This document shows, one piece after another, positions 28,175 to 36,109 of a stretch of DNA of 64,000 nt. Origin of the DNA: an uncultured Clostridia bacterium (GTDB lineage Bacteria > Bacillota > Clostridia > Oscillospirales > Ruminococcaceae); the NCBI GenBank assembly GCA_947624675.1, contig CANQLI010000005.1:79196-143195 (forward strand), given 5' to 3'. The stretch's first letter is position 1. Each line of letters opens with the position of its first letter. Made by a program: the position numbers and the translations under genes. The notes under the pieces were generated by a model that was given only the letters and a program-made list of their open reading frames with translations, was not told the origin of the DNA and made no database searches.

Positions 28175-28838
28175 TATGTCCGCCTCCTTTAAAGCTCAGC
28201 TTATTCTCGCTTTTGTTTATCAATCTAATTATATTAGATTTGTGCTTGATTATGACTATTGCAGATACAAGCGTCGCAATCAGCCCGTTAAGCCAAAATC
28301 CCGGTATTTTGAATAACGCGCCGAAAACAAATGTCAGCACAGCGTTGACTATGGCTCCCAATACAGAGCCCAAAGAAACATACTTCGTAAACGCTACAAC
28401 TAAGATAAATGTCAAAAGCGCAAGAGACATACTGATAGGGTCAAGGGCAAGCATAGTAGTGCAGCTCGTTAAAACTCCCTTTCCGCCCTTAAAGCCATAA
28501 AATATCGGAAAAACATGACCTAAAACAACAAACAATCCTGCTATATATCCTATTAAAAGCTTATCGGAAAAGAATTCGATCTCAAGTACCGAGCCGACAA
28601 TTATCCGGGACGCCGCTACGGCAGCAACTCCCTTAAAAAGGTCGCACAGTAATGTTGCAAGCGCCAATCCCTTTCCGTACACCCTAAGAACATTAGTGAG
28701 TCCCGCATTTTTGCTTCCGTATTTTCTTATATCGTCATGCTTGACGACAGAGCATACGATTATTGCGGAATTTAAGCTTCCGAAAAGATAGGAAGCAACA
28801 GCAACTATTACGATAGCTGTGATTTGTGATACTGACAT
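28167..28838 (-). CDS. plsY: acyl-phosphate:glycerol-3-phosphate acyltransferase
   Basis: Membrane enzyme that adds the first acyl chain to glycerol 3-phosphate. About five spans and the three conserved loops: SYLFGSLNSAII, SKNAGLTNVLRVYGK and FPIFYGFKGGKGV. Its 223 residues and place between der and gpsA are typical of Firmicutes. Ribosome site AAAGGGGTGA. Confidence 0.96.
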   Translation of the reverse strand: MSVSQITAIVIVAVASYLFGSLNSAIIVCSVVKHDDIRKYGSKNAGLTNVLRVYGKGLALATLLCDLFKGVAAVAASRIIVGSVLEIEFFSDKLLIGYIAGLFVVLGHVFPIFYGFKGGKGVLTSCTTMLALDPISMSLALLTFILVVAFTKYVSLGSVLGAIVNAVLTFVFGALFKIPGFWLNGLIATLVSAIVIIKHKSNIIRLINKSENKLSFKGGGHNG

Positions 28839-28872
28839 AAAAATGTCACCCCTTTAACTTGTCCTTAACAGA

Positions 28873-30201
28873 TTATTTAAGATCATCTCTTGAGCGCTCT
28901 CTTACAATAAACCTAACGGGCGTTCCCTCAAGACCGAAGGTTTCTCTTATCTGATTTTCAAGATAACGCTGATATGAAAAGTGAAACAGCTCTTTTCTGT
29001 TCACAAATGTAACGAATGTCGGAGGCTTTGTTGAAGCCTGTGTCATATAGTATATCTTAAGACGCTTTCCCTTATCGCTCGGAGGCTGTACCCTGCTTGT
29101 TGCATAAGCCAGAACATCATTTAGCTTTCCTGTGGAGATCCTCATCTCGTTTTGTTTTGCAACATACAGTATTTTCTCAAGAAGCTTATCAAGTCTTTGA
29201 CCCGTCACCGCCGAAACAAACACAAAAGGAACATATGACATAAACGAAAAGTCATTTTTAAGCTTTTTTATATAATCATTCATTGTGCTGTTGTCTTTTT
29301 CGACCGCATCCCACTTATTAACTGCAACAACACACGCCTTGCCCTGTTCGTGGGCGTATCCCGCAACCTTTGAATCCTGTTCGGTAAAGCCCTCAAGAGC
29401 ATCAATAACTATCACTGCGACATCCGCTCTGTCAACAGCCATATAGGAACGCAAAACGCTGTATCTTTCAATAGATTCCAAAACTTTTGACCTGCGTCTT
29501 ATCCCGGCTGTATCAATAAACACAAAATCGCCCTGTTCAGTATGGACCTCGGTATCGGTAGCATCTCTTGTAGTTCCGGCAATATCCGAAACTATAAGCC
29601 TGTCCTCTCTGCAAAGTTTATTTATAAGCGAAGATTTTCCGACATTCGGCTTTCCTATAACAGCGACCTTAACCGCATCGGATTCCTCGTAATCAGCATC
29701 CTCAGGCATATATTCAAAAACCTTATCCAACAAATCTCCCGTACCGTGACCGTGAACAGAGGAAACCGCAACGGGATCGCCAAGTCCCAGATTGTAAAAC
29801 TCATAAAACTCAGGAGGTATTTCTCCGACTCCATCACATTTGTTGACACATAACACAACCGGCTTTCCTGATTTTAAAAGCATATTTGAAACATCCATAT
29901 CATTTGCGGTAATACCCGACCTGAGATCGGTAACAAGAATTATTACATCTGCTTTATCTATCGCAAGCTGAGCCTGTCGCCTCATCTGTGACAAAATAAC
30001 ATCGTCAGCCTTCGGCTCAATACCGCCTGTGTCGACAAGCATAAACTCCTTATTGAGCCATTCACATTTTGCGTATATCCTGTCTCTTGTAACACCCGGC
30101 GTGTCCTCTACTATCGACAGCCGCTGTCCTATAAGCTTGTTAAAAAGCGTACTTTTGCCTACATTCGGTCTGCCGACAATAGCAACTAAAGGCAATGCCA
30201 C
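28873..30201 (-). CDS. der: ribosome-associated GTPase Der (EngA)
   Basis: Tandem-GTPase ribosome assembly factor (50S). Two G domains, GRPNVGKSTLFNKL then GKPNVGKSSLINKL, each with DTGG/DTAG and NKCD/NKWD motifs, followed by a KH-like C-terminal domain. The start is GTG at 30199-30201 (442 residues), with AAAGGAG about 8 bases upstream and the normal N-terminus LPLVAIVGRPNVG. A longer in-frame reading crosses the rpmF terminator and is not likely translated. First gene before plsY-gpsA. Confidence 0.95.
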   Translation of the reverse strand: MALPLVAIVGRPNVGKSTLFNKLIGQRLSIVEDTPGVTRDRIYAKCEWLNKEFMLVDTGGIEPKADDVILSQMRRQAQLAIDKADVIILVTDLRSGITANDMDVSNMLLKSGKPVVLCVNKCDGVGEIPPEFYEFYNLGLGDPVAVSSVHGHGTGDLLDKVFEYMPEDADYEESDAVKVAVIGKPNVGKSSLINKLCREDRLIVSDIAGTTRDATDTEVHTEQGDFVFIDTAGIRRRSKVLESIERYSVLRSYMAVDRADVAVIVIDALEGFTEQDSKVAGYAHEQGKACVVAVNKWDAVEKDNSTMNDYIKKLKNDFSFMSYVPFVFVSAVTGQRLDKLLEKILYVAKQNEMRISTGKLNDVLAYATSRVQPPSDKGKRLKIYYMTQASTKPPTFVTFVNRKELFHFSYQRYLENQIRETFGLEGTPVRFIVRERSRDDLK

Positions 30202-30231
30202 AGCACACACTCCTTTTTCTGAAAAATAAAA

Positions 30232-30258
30232 GCAGAGATGAATTCCGTCCACCTCTGC
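30232..30258 (-). terminator. terminator between rpmF and der
   Basis: Stem GCAGAGGTG/CATCTCTGC (one G-U pair) with a 9-base loop, followed on the minus strand by TTTTATTTTT. It lies only 12 bases after rpmF and about 20 before the der ribosome site, so it may attenuate der expression from the yceD promoter. Confidence 0.8.
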
Positions 30259-30270
30259 CATAAAGCTTTA

Positions 30271-30456
30271 TTAAGCTTCTTCAATGTGAATTACTTCAAC
30301 ACCCTTGTAATATCCGCAGTTTTTGCAAACCTTGTGTGGAGAAGTAAGCTCTCCGCAATGCGAGCACTTGCTAAGTGCCGGCGGATCTAACTTCCAAACA
30401 TTAGAGCGTCTCTTATCTCTTCTTGCCTTGGAAACCTTTCTCTTTGGTACTGCCAT
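30271..30456 (-). CDS. rpmF: ribosomal protein L32
   Basis: Zinc-ribbon form of L32 (61 residues). The start MAVPKRKVSKARRDKRR is typical, and CSHCGE...CKNCGYYKG gives both CxxC pairs, so it is the zinc-bound (C+) paralogue. It follows yceD as in most bacteria. Ribosome site AGGAGG. Confidence 0.98.
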   Translation of the reverse strand: MAVPKRKVSKARRDKRRSNVWKLDPPALSKCSHCGELTSPHKVCKNCGYYKGVEVIHIEEA

Positions 30457-30501
30457 TCTTTGGCACCTCCTTACGGGTTACTTAAAAAATTATTGCTGCG
30501 G

Positions 30502-30960
30502 CTATTCACTTTCAGAGCATCCGCAATCGCCGTCATTTAAATTATGACCGCACTTACTGCACAAGCCCCGGCAGTCTTCCCTGCAAAGTATCTTTGAGGG
30601 CAGCTGCAACAATAAATCGGAAATAGCCAACTCATCCAGTTCAAGAACAGTATTCTTACAAACAACATATTCGTCCTCGTCGGCGTCGCCGTTAAGCTCA
30701 GTCACGAGAATATGCGAAAAGTCATATTCAAACACATTCTCAAACTCTAAAAGACATCTGTCGCAGGTAAGTGTCATAGGCGCAGAAATACTGTAATCAA
30801 GTGTCACAACTCCCGCGCGGTTATAAACATTTCCCCTGAGCGACAAAGGCGACCTAAGAGCAAAACCTACCGGTAGGTGAGCATCTATCTCAGACAACTC
30901 ACACTCAAAATCCCGCCTTGATGAAACCGTCTCGAATATCTCCTTAAGCATCAGCTTCAT
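30502..30960 (-). CDS. yceD: YceD/DUF177 family protein
   Basis: Conserved protein usually encoded just before rpmF and implicated in 23S rRNA or ribosome metabolism; the exact activity is unsettled. 152 residues. DYSISAPMTLTCDRCLLEF holds the first cysteine pair. The C-terminal CREDCRGLCSKCGHNLN with later CGC is a probable metal site. Start with GAGGTGATTAG upstream. First gene after a perfect consensus promoter. Confidence 0.88.
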   Translation of the reverse strand: MKLMLKEIFETVSSRRDFECELSEIDAHLPVGFALRSPLSLRGNVYNRAGVVTLDYSISAPMTLTCDRCLLEFENVFEYDFSHILVTELNGDADEDEYVVCKNTVLELDELAISDLLLQLPSKILCREDCRGLCSKCGHNLNDGDCGCSESE

Positions 30961-30987
30961 CTAATCACCTCAAATGCCATAAATTTA

Positions 30988-31016
30988 ATTATAACTAATC
31001 GACCGGATATTGTCAA
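30988..31016 (-). promoter_or_regulatory. consensus sigma-A promoter of yceD-rpmF
   Basis: Exact TTGACA (31011-31016), 17 bp, exact TATAAT (30988-30993) on the minus strand, fitting high expression of a ribosomal-protein gene. Confidence 0.9.
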
Positions 31017-31036
31017 TAGTTTTTTAAAATTTTCTG

Positions 31037-31441
31037 CTACTTGATAAACGCCTTTACTCTTGCGGGAAGATCCTCAAGATCAGCGGATACGGTAAATGTA
31101 ACAGAAACATCCTTAGCCGCCATCGCAAGCTTTTCAAACATAGCGCCAAGAGCATCGTAGTCTCTTCCGCCTATCTTTAATATACCGTCAACAAATATCT
31201 CCTGGATATCATAGTTTCCGGCGAGCATTCCCGTTATAAATCCATAGAATGTATCGTATCCGGTTATTCCGTACTCCTCAGCGTCAACAAGTCTCACCTT
31301 ATGTGGAATATCATATGTGAGCTTCATTCCTCTTTCAATGCAGACAACATTTCCGGTAGCCTTTTCGGAAGCTTCAATGATGTTATCCACCAATATCTTT
31401 GTTTTTCCTGTTCCCCTTTTTCCTGTAATAATTTTGATCAT
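31037..31441 (-). CDS. small P-loop protein, often labelled PilT-like in Clostridia, function unknown
   Basis: 134 residues opening MIKIITGKRGTGKTKILVD, a clear Walker A (GKRGTGKT). A possible Walker B is EIFVDGIL. There is no transmembrane segment and none of the secretion-ATPase motifs of true PilT, so the common database label should not be trusted. Ribosome site GGAGCG. It follows pgi by 62 bases on the same strand and is probably co-transcribed. Likely a nucleotide-binding cytosolic protein of unknown role. Confidence 0.8.
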   Translation of the reverse strand: MIKIITGKRGTGKTKILVDNIIEASEKATGNVVCIERGMKLTYDIPHKVRLVDAEEYGITGYDTFYGFITGMLAGNYDIQEIFVDGILKIGGRDYDALGAMFEKLAMAAKDVSVTFTVSADLEDLPARVKAFIK

Positions 31442-31503
31442 AAATTACGCTCCATTCCGCCGCATTGGCTTTTATTTTTATAGGCTTTCACCTATTTGCG
31501 CCT

Positions 31504-32835
31504 TTATCTAAGTTTTTCTTCGAGTAAAGCTTTCGCATCCTCATAGCCGGGCTTACCCAAAAGTGCAAACATATTTTTCTTATAGCTTTCAACTCCCGGC
31601 TGATTAAACGGATTCACTCCGAGCATATATCCTGAGATAGCACACGCCTTTTCAAAGAAATAAACAAGCTCACCGAAGTTCTGTTCATCAAGCGCGTCAA
31701 GCTCAAGTACGATATTCGGAACTCCTCCCTCTGTATGCGCGAGGACCGTTCCCTCAAAAGCCTTTCTGTTTACGACTGACATATTCTGATTCGACAAGAA
31801 GTTAAGTCCGTCAAGATTTTCAGGATCCGACTCAATAAAATAATCCTTTTTCGGTGTTTTAATGTCAACGACAGTTTCAAACATTACCCTAGAGCCGTCC
31901 TGAATAAACTGACCCAGAGAATGAAGATCAGTTGAAAATACCGCAGAAGCAGGGAAAATTCCCTTTCCGTCCTTACCCTCACTCTCACCGAAAAGCTGTT
32001 TGAACCATTCAGCCATCATTGTAAAGCACGGGTCATAGGATACAAGCATTTCAACACTTTTTCCCTTGCGGTATAAGATGTTTCTAAGAGCTGCATATGT
32101 ATAGCAGTCGTTTGAATCATTCTTAGAATACTTGTCCATACCGACCCTTGCGCCCTGCATTATCTTGTCGATATCGCATCCCGCAACAGCTATCGGCAAA
32201 AGTCCTACCGCTGTGAGCACCGAAAACCTTCCGCCGATATCATCAGCAATTACGAATGTCTCATATCCTTCCTTATCGGAAAGCTCTTTTAAAGTTCCCC
32301 TTGCCTTATCGGTAGTGGCAAATATCCTGTTTTTTGCCTCCTCTTTTCCGTACTTATCCTCGACAAGCTTTTTAAATACCCTGAAGGCAAGAGCAGGCTC
32401 TGTTGTCGTTCCCGACTTTGATATTACATTTACGCATATATCCTTGCCTTCGCATATAGATATTATTTCGTTGAGATATGTCGGGCTTATGCTGTTTCCG
32501 ACAAAGTATATGTCGGGAGTATCCTTTTTGAGGTTGTTGTAGTTAGGCGATCTTAAAAGCTCGATTGCCGCTCTTGCGCCAAGATATGAGCCTCCGATTC
32601 CAATAACTATAAGAATATCCGCAGTTTTCTTGATCCTTTCGGCTGCCGCCTTTATTCTTGAAAATTCCTCTTTGTCGTAATTAGCCGGAAGATCTACCCA
32701 GCCTAAAAAATCATTTCCCTGACCGCTTTTTGATTCAATAAGATCATGTGCCGCAGTAACCTGAGCTTTTATCCCATCAAGCTCGTCCTGAGAAACCACC
32801 CCGGCAAGATACTTAGTATTAAGTTTTACAGCCAA
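31504..32835 (-). CDS. pgi: glucose-6-phosphate isomerase
   Basis: Interconverts glucose 6-phosphate and fructose 6-phosphate. 443 residues, the Bacillus/Clostridium size. [31 protein letters not shown], the signature [16 protein letters not shown] and the C-terminal [14 protein letters not shown] are intact. It starts with TTG (32835), preceded by GAAAGGATG. Supplies or drains the glucose-phosphate pool used by the glycogen operon nearby. Confidence 0.97.
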   Translation of the reverse strand: MAVKLNTKYLAGVVSQDELDGIKAQVTAAHDLIESKSGQGNDFLGWVDLPANYDKEEFSRIKAAAERIKKTADILIVIGIGGSYLGARAAIELLRSPNYNNLKKDTPDIYFVGNSISPTYLNEIISICEGKDICVNVISKSGTTTEPALAFRVFKKLVEDKYGKEEAKNRIFATTDKARGTLKELSDKEGYETFVIADDIGGRFSVLTAVGLLPIAVAGCDIDKIMQGARVGMDKYSKNDSNDCYTYAALRNILYRKGKSVEMLVSYDPCFTMMAEWFKQLFGESEGKDGKGIFPASAVFSTDLHSLGQFIQDGSRVMFETVVDIKTPKKDYFIESDPENLDGLNFLSNQNMSVVNRKAFEGTVLAHTEGGVPNIVLELDALDEQNFGELVYFFEKACAISGYMLGVNPFNQPGVESYKKNMFALLGKPGYEDAKALLEEKLR

Positions 32836-32898
32836 TAAAATTCATCCTTTCAAATACAATAAAAACAATAGAATAAAAAATTATTCTCATTTATATTT

Positions 32899-32927
32899 AT
32901 CATACTATAATCTGCTTGTTTTTTCAA
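32899..32927 (-). promoter_or_regulatory. promoter of pgi
   Basis: TTGAAA (32922-32927) and TATGAT (32899-32904), 17 bp apart, on the minus strand. Confidence 0.7.
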
Positions 32928-32970
32928 GTCCTTTTTGGCAATTATTATTATTTTGTTCATTTTTTATAAT

Positions 32971-34131
32971 TTATTCCCCGATAAGAGCAGATAAAAGCTT
33001 TTTAAACGCACCGAAAACGCTCAGCCTTTCTACATCCTTTTTTATCAACAAATCAGCAGAAAACACTGTGTTTTCACCGTTTTTTACAGCTATATTACCG
33101 ACAATGTCGCCCTTCTTCTTTGGTGCGGACACATACTCCTCTCTTTTTGCTTCGACCTCCATTTGTGATGAAGTCCCCCTTTTTATGACAAGCTTAAAGG
33201 GCTTTGAGAGCGACACGCTTACCTTTTCCACCTCTCCGTGTGTTATTCTCATATCGTCAAAAAATTCCTTATCGACTGTTGGCTTATATATCTGAAACTC
33301 CGAAAACCCGTAGTCAAGCATATTCCTTGCGTCTACCGCTCTCATATCATCGGATGAGCTTCCGACAGCCACGCATACAAGTGACATATCGCCTCTTTTG
33401 GCGCTTGCCGCTATTATACAGCTTCCGTCATTACTTACACAGGCTTTTAATCCTGTTATACCGTTATAGCTCTTGACGAGCGTATTCTGGTTTACAAGCT
33501 CTGTTTTACCTCCCCTTACAAAATCCCGCCATTTTGTAAAGTAATCAAAAAGATAGTCCTTTTTTAAAAGCTCCGCACAAAGAAGAGCTGTGTCGTGAGC
33601 GGTTGTTATACTTTTATCTGAAACTCCGGTACAGTCTGAATATACCGTTTTTGTCATCCCAAGGCTTTTTGCCTTTTGATTCATAAGATTTAAAAACTTT
33701 TTCTCATCGGCCTCCACCGCTTCGGAAATTGCGACACAAGCATCGTTTGCATTTCCTATTGTAACAGCTTTTATAAGCTCTGAAAGCTTTATTTTTTCAC
33801 CGTTATCAAGCCATATCTGCGGGTCCTGCTGAGAGTTTGCCCTTTCTCCGACGGTTATCTCGCTTTTAAGTGACAGCTTTTTTTGATCTATTTTTTCACA
33901 AGCCAAAAGCAGCGTCATAAGCTTTGTGAGATGAGAGGCAGAAAAGCTCTCATTAGAACCCGAACCCGCAAGAAAGCTCTTTGTACCGCTCTCCATAATA
34001 ACATACTTATCCGCTGAAACATAAAGTGCATTTTGCTTTTTTGACGCAGCGATTCCGTCTGCGTCGGCGCACAGAGAAAAAGTATTTGAAAATACAAAAA
34101 TAACCGCCATTATAAAGGCAAGGCGTTTCAT
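32971..34131 (-). CDS. DacF/PBP5-family protein with all catalytic motifs lost (predicted pseudoenzyme)
   Basis: Secreted protein (signal peptide about residues 1-22) with the serine-type D-Ala-D-Ala carboxypeptidase fold and the C-terminal PBP5 beta domain, 386 residues as in DacF. The overall match is clear (LKLSELIKAVTIGNANDA, TGLKACVSNDG, MLDYGFSEF), but the active site is altered. SxxK is HLTK (67-70), SxN is NAN (127-129), and K[ST]G is KAC (229-231). Real family members read SLTK, S-x-N and KTG. The frame is open and the ribosome site (AAAGGAGAC) is good, so it is expressed but probably cannot cut or bind beta-lactams covalently. Possible roles are scaffold, regulator or peptidoglycan sensing. 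Confidence 0.85.
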   Translation of the reverse strand: MKRLAFIMAVIFVFSNTFSLCADADGIAASKKQNALYVSADKYVIMESGTKSFLAGSGSNESFSASHLTKLMTLLLACEKIDQKKLSLKSEITVGERANSQQDPQIWLDNGEKIKLSELIKAVTIGNANDACVAISEAVEADEKKFLNLMNQKAKSLGMTKTVYSDCTGVSDKSITTAHDTALLCAELLKKDYLFDYFTKWRDFVRGGKTELVNQNTLVKSYNGITGLKACVSNDGSCIIAASAKRGDMSLVCVAVGSSSDDMRAVDARNMLDYGFSEFQIYKPTVDKEFFDDMRITHGEVEKVSVSLSKPFKLVIKRGTSSQMEVEAKREEYVSAPKKKGDIVGNIAVKNGENTVFSADLLIKKDVERLSVFGAFKKLLSALIGE

Positions 34132-34170
34132 ATTAAAGTCTCCTTTATTCTTTTTGTTTTCTAGTTTAAG

Positions 34171-34199
34171 ATTATGAAAAAGGAAACAAAAAAATACAA
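34171..34199 (-). promoter_or_regulatory. possible promoter of the DacF-like gene
   Basis: TTGTAT (34194-34199) and CATAAT (34171-34176), 17 bp apart, in the short gap after the HPr-like gene terminator. Confidence 0.45.
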
Positions 34200-34207
34200 A
34201 AATAAAA

Positions 34208-34228
34208 CAGCCTGTAAATTACAGACTG
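34208..34228 (-). terminator. terminator after the HPr-like gene
   Basis: Hairpin CAGTCTGTAA/TTACAGGCTG with one G-U pair, followed on the minus strand by TTTTATTTTTG. Confidence 0.8.
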
Positions 34229-34249
34229 CTTTACACTTAGTTATCCCGA

Positions 34250-34480
34250 TTAGTCAACGACGAATTTTTTAATGTCTGAAAGGAACTTTTCAGCGTCGTC
34301 CGTGTGAGCGACAAGCTCGATTTTGTTTGAAAGATCAAGGCTGAAGATACCCATAATAGACTTGGCATCGACCGCATACCTTCCCGAAACAAGATCAACA
34401 TCAAAGTCGTACATAGTTACTGTGCTTACGAATTCCTTTACATCGGCGATAGACTCGAGTAAAACATTTACCTTTACCAT
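34250..34480 (-). CDS. HPr-like protein without the phospho-histidine (Crh-like)
   Basis: 76 residues with the HPr fold. The regulatory-serine motif is clear: DAKSIMGIFSLDLS, with Ser41 equivalent to HPr Ser46. The N-terminal active-site loop, normally GIHARPA, reads ESIADVKEF and has no histidine, so it cannot take phosphate from enzyme I in the PTS. That pattern matches Crh of Bacillus, a catabolite-repression cofactor, though a direct CcpA link is inference. Ribosome site GAGGAGG. Monocistronic, with promoter, structured leader and terminator of its own. Confidence 0.85.
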   Translation of the reverse strand: MVKVNVLLESIADVKEFVSTVTMYDFDVDLVSGRYAVDAKSIMGIFSLDLSNKIELVAHTDDAEKFLSDIKKFVVD

Positions 34481-34575
34481 AATTTTTCCTCCTCATTAAA
34501 ATAAAATTTTGGGCTTTGCCCTTCTTTTGGAAGAATACCCGTAGGAATTCTTGAGAGATCCCTCTCCACAACTTC

Positions 34576-34603
34576 AATATAGCACATTTTAGAAATTTGT
34601 CAA
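34576..34603 (-). promoter_or_regulatory. promoter of the HPr-like gene
   Basis: TTGACA (34598-34603) and TATATT (34576-34581), 16 bp apart. The leader of about 85 bases holds three short hairpins: GAGAGGGATCTCTC, AAGAATTCC...ATTCTT and GGGCAAAGCCC. Confidence 0.75.
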
Positions 34604-34622
34604 CACTAATTTTTAAAAAAAA

Positions 34623-34651
34623 TTGAAAAAGCTATCAATTTGTTGTATACT
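34623..34651 (+). promoter_or_regulatory. promoter of mtaB-purL
   Basis: TTGAAA (34623-34628) and TATACT (34646-34651), 17 bp apart, divergent from the HPr-like promoter with -35 boxes 19 bp apart. Confidence 0.75.
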
Positions 34652-34656
34652 ATTTA

Positions 34657-34716
34657 AGAACGGCAAAGCCGTTTGACCGTTTTTGTGCAATATGCACATC
34701 TTTAAACAGATGATTT
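34657..34716 (+). promoter_or_regulatory. structured mtaB leader, three tandem hairpins
   Basis: In about 60 bases of leader: AACGGC-AAA-GCCGTT (followed by a TTTTT a few bases on), GTGCA-ATA-TGCAC, and CATCT-TTAAAC-AGATG. It matches no riboswitch class I recognise. It could be an attenuator or an RNA-stabilising leader. Confidence 0.45.
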
Positions 34717-34749
34717 TGTTAAACAACTACAATAAGGAATCACTTTAAA

Positions 34750-36084
34750 ATGAAAATCTTATATTTGAATTTCGGATGTAAAGTAAATTCTTACGAGCTT
34801 GAAGCAATAAAACAAAAGGCTCTTGTCTCAGGTCATACTGAGACCGACGATATAAAAGCTGCCGACGCGGTTATAATAAACTCCTGTACTGTTACTTCAC
34901 AGGCAAGCCGAAAGTGCAAAAACGCAGCAAAGTCAGCAAGGCTTCACAATCCATTATGCTGTATCGCTCTTATCGGATGCTTTTCTCAGGCTTTTAAAAA
35001 TGATGTATGCGGACTTGAATACATTGATGTTATACTGGGATCAAAAGACAAGCTTTCTGTGATTGAACTTATCGAAGAATACTTAAAGACCGGAAATCAT
35101 CAAATTTCAGTAAATGATTTTACGAAAAACGACAATTTTGAGAAGATGTCAATTTCAAAGGGAAGCTTAAAAACACGCGCTGAACTAAAAATTGAGGACG
35201 GCTGTGATATGTATTGTTCATACTGCATAATACCTTTTGCAAGAGGACATATCCGCAGCAAAAATTTAAACGATATAAAAGATGAAGCCTCGGCTCTTGC
35301 TGACAGCGGACATAAAGAGATAGTTTTGACGGGAATAAACCTTTGCTGCTACGGAAGAGATTTAAACGGAATTACACTTTCTGACGCGGTTAAGGTCGTA
35401 AATGATACATACGGTATCGAGCGAATACGCCTTAGCTCTCTTGAACCGGAGCTTATGACCGATAGCGAGATAGACAAGCTTAAAGCCTGTGAGAAGCTTT
35501 GCGGACATTTTCATCTTTCGCTTCAAAGCGGCTGCGACAAAACGCTTAGAGCTATGAACCGCAGATACACCTGTGATGAATATGCAAGTCTTGTAACAAA
35601 GCTTAGAAACAGCTTTGATAACGCTGCTATAACAACAGACATTATGGTGGGATTTCCCGGAGAAACGGACGAGGATTTTTTGTGTTCACTTGAATTTGTC
35701 AAAAAGATCGGATTTTCTTCTATGCATATTTTTCCATATTCAAAAAGAAAAGGAACTGTCGCTTATAAATCAGTCGGACAGGTCCCGGAACAAATCAAAA
35801 AACAGCGCGCAAAAATAATGCGCGAAATCGCAAAAAAGCTTCAGAACGATTTTCTTAAGACACAGTCAGGTACGCTTCAGCGAGTGATTTTTGAGCGTGA
35901 AAGCGACCCTAAATACCACTGCGGTCACACAGATAATTATACTAAGGTAAAGGTTTTAAGAAAAAAACAAGAAAATAATTTGCATAAAAAGAGTTTTTAT
36001 GTTAGAATAGTTGATATAAAAGATGATTACTGTCTTGGAGAAATCGAAGACCCTACCCTCCACTCTTTGGAGAGTATGATGTGA
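34750..36084 (+). CDS. mtaB: tRNA t6A37 methylthiotransferase MtaB
   Basis: Radical-SAM enzyme that turns t6A into ms2t6A at position 37 of ANN-reading tRNAs. N-terminal UPF0004 domain with cluster cysteines in LNFGCKVNSYE, INSCTVTSQA and ALIGCFSQ. Radical-SAM CxxxCxxC is in DGCDMYCSYCIIPFARG, and a C-terminal TRAM-like domain follows. 444 residues. It is 25 bases before purL and probably co-transcribed with it. The MtaB subtype (not MiaB or RimO) is judged from the N-terminus and is fairly sure. Confidence 0.92.
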   Translation: MKILYLNFGCKVNSYELEAIKQKALVSGHTETDDIKAADAVIINSCTVTSQASRKCKNAAKSARLHNPLCCIALIGCFSQAFKNDVCGLEYIDVILGSKDKLSVIELIEEYLKTGNHQISVNDFTKNDNFEKMSISKGSLKTRAELKIEDGCDMYCSYCIIPFARGHIRSKNLNDIKDEASALADSGHKEIVLTGINLCCYGRDLNGITLSDAVKVVNDTYGIERIRLSSLEPELMTDSEIDKLKACEKLCGHFHLSLQSGCDKTLRAMNRRYTCDEYASLVTKLRNSFDNAAITTDIMVGFPGETDEDFLCSLEFVKKIGFSSMHIFPYSKRKGTVAYKSVGQVPEQIKKQRAKIMREIAKKLQNDFLKTQSGTLQRVIFERESDPKYHCGHTDNYTKVKVLRKKQENNLHKKSFYVRIVDIKDDYCLGEIEDPTLHSLESMM

Positions 36085-36109
36085 AATTATCAAAAAGGAG
36101 TTTTGTCAG

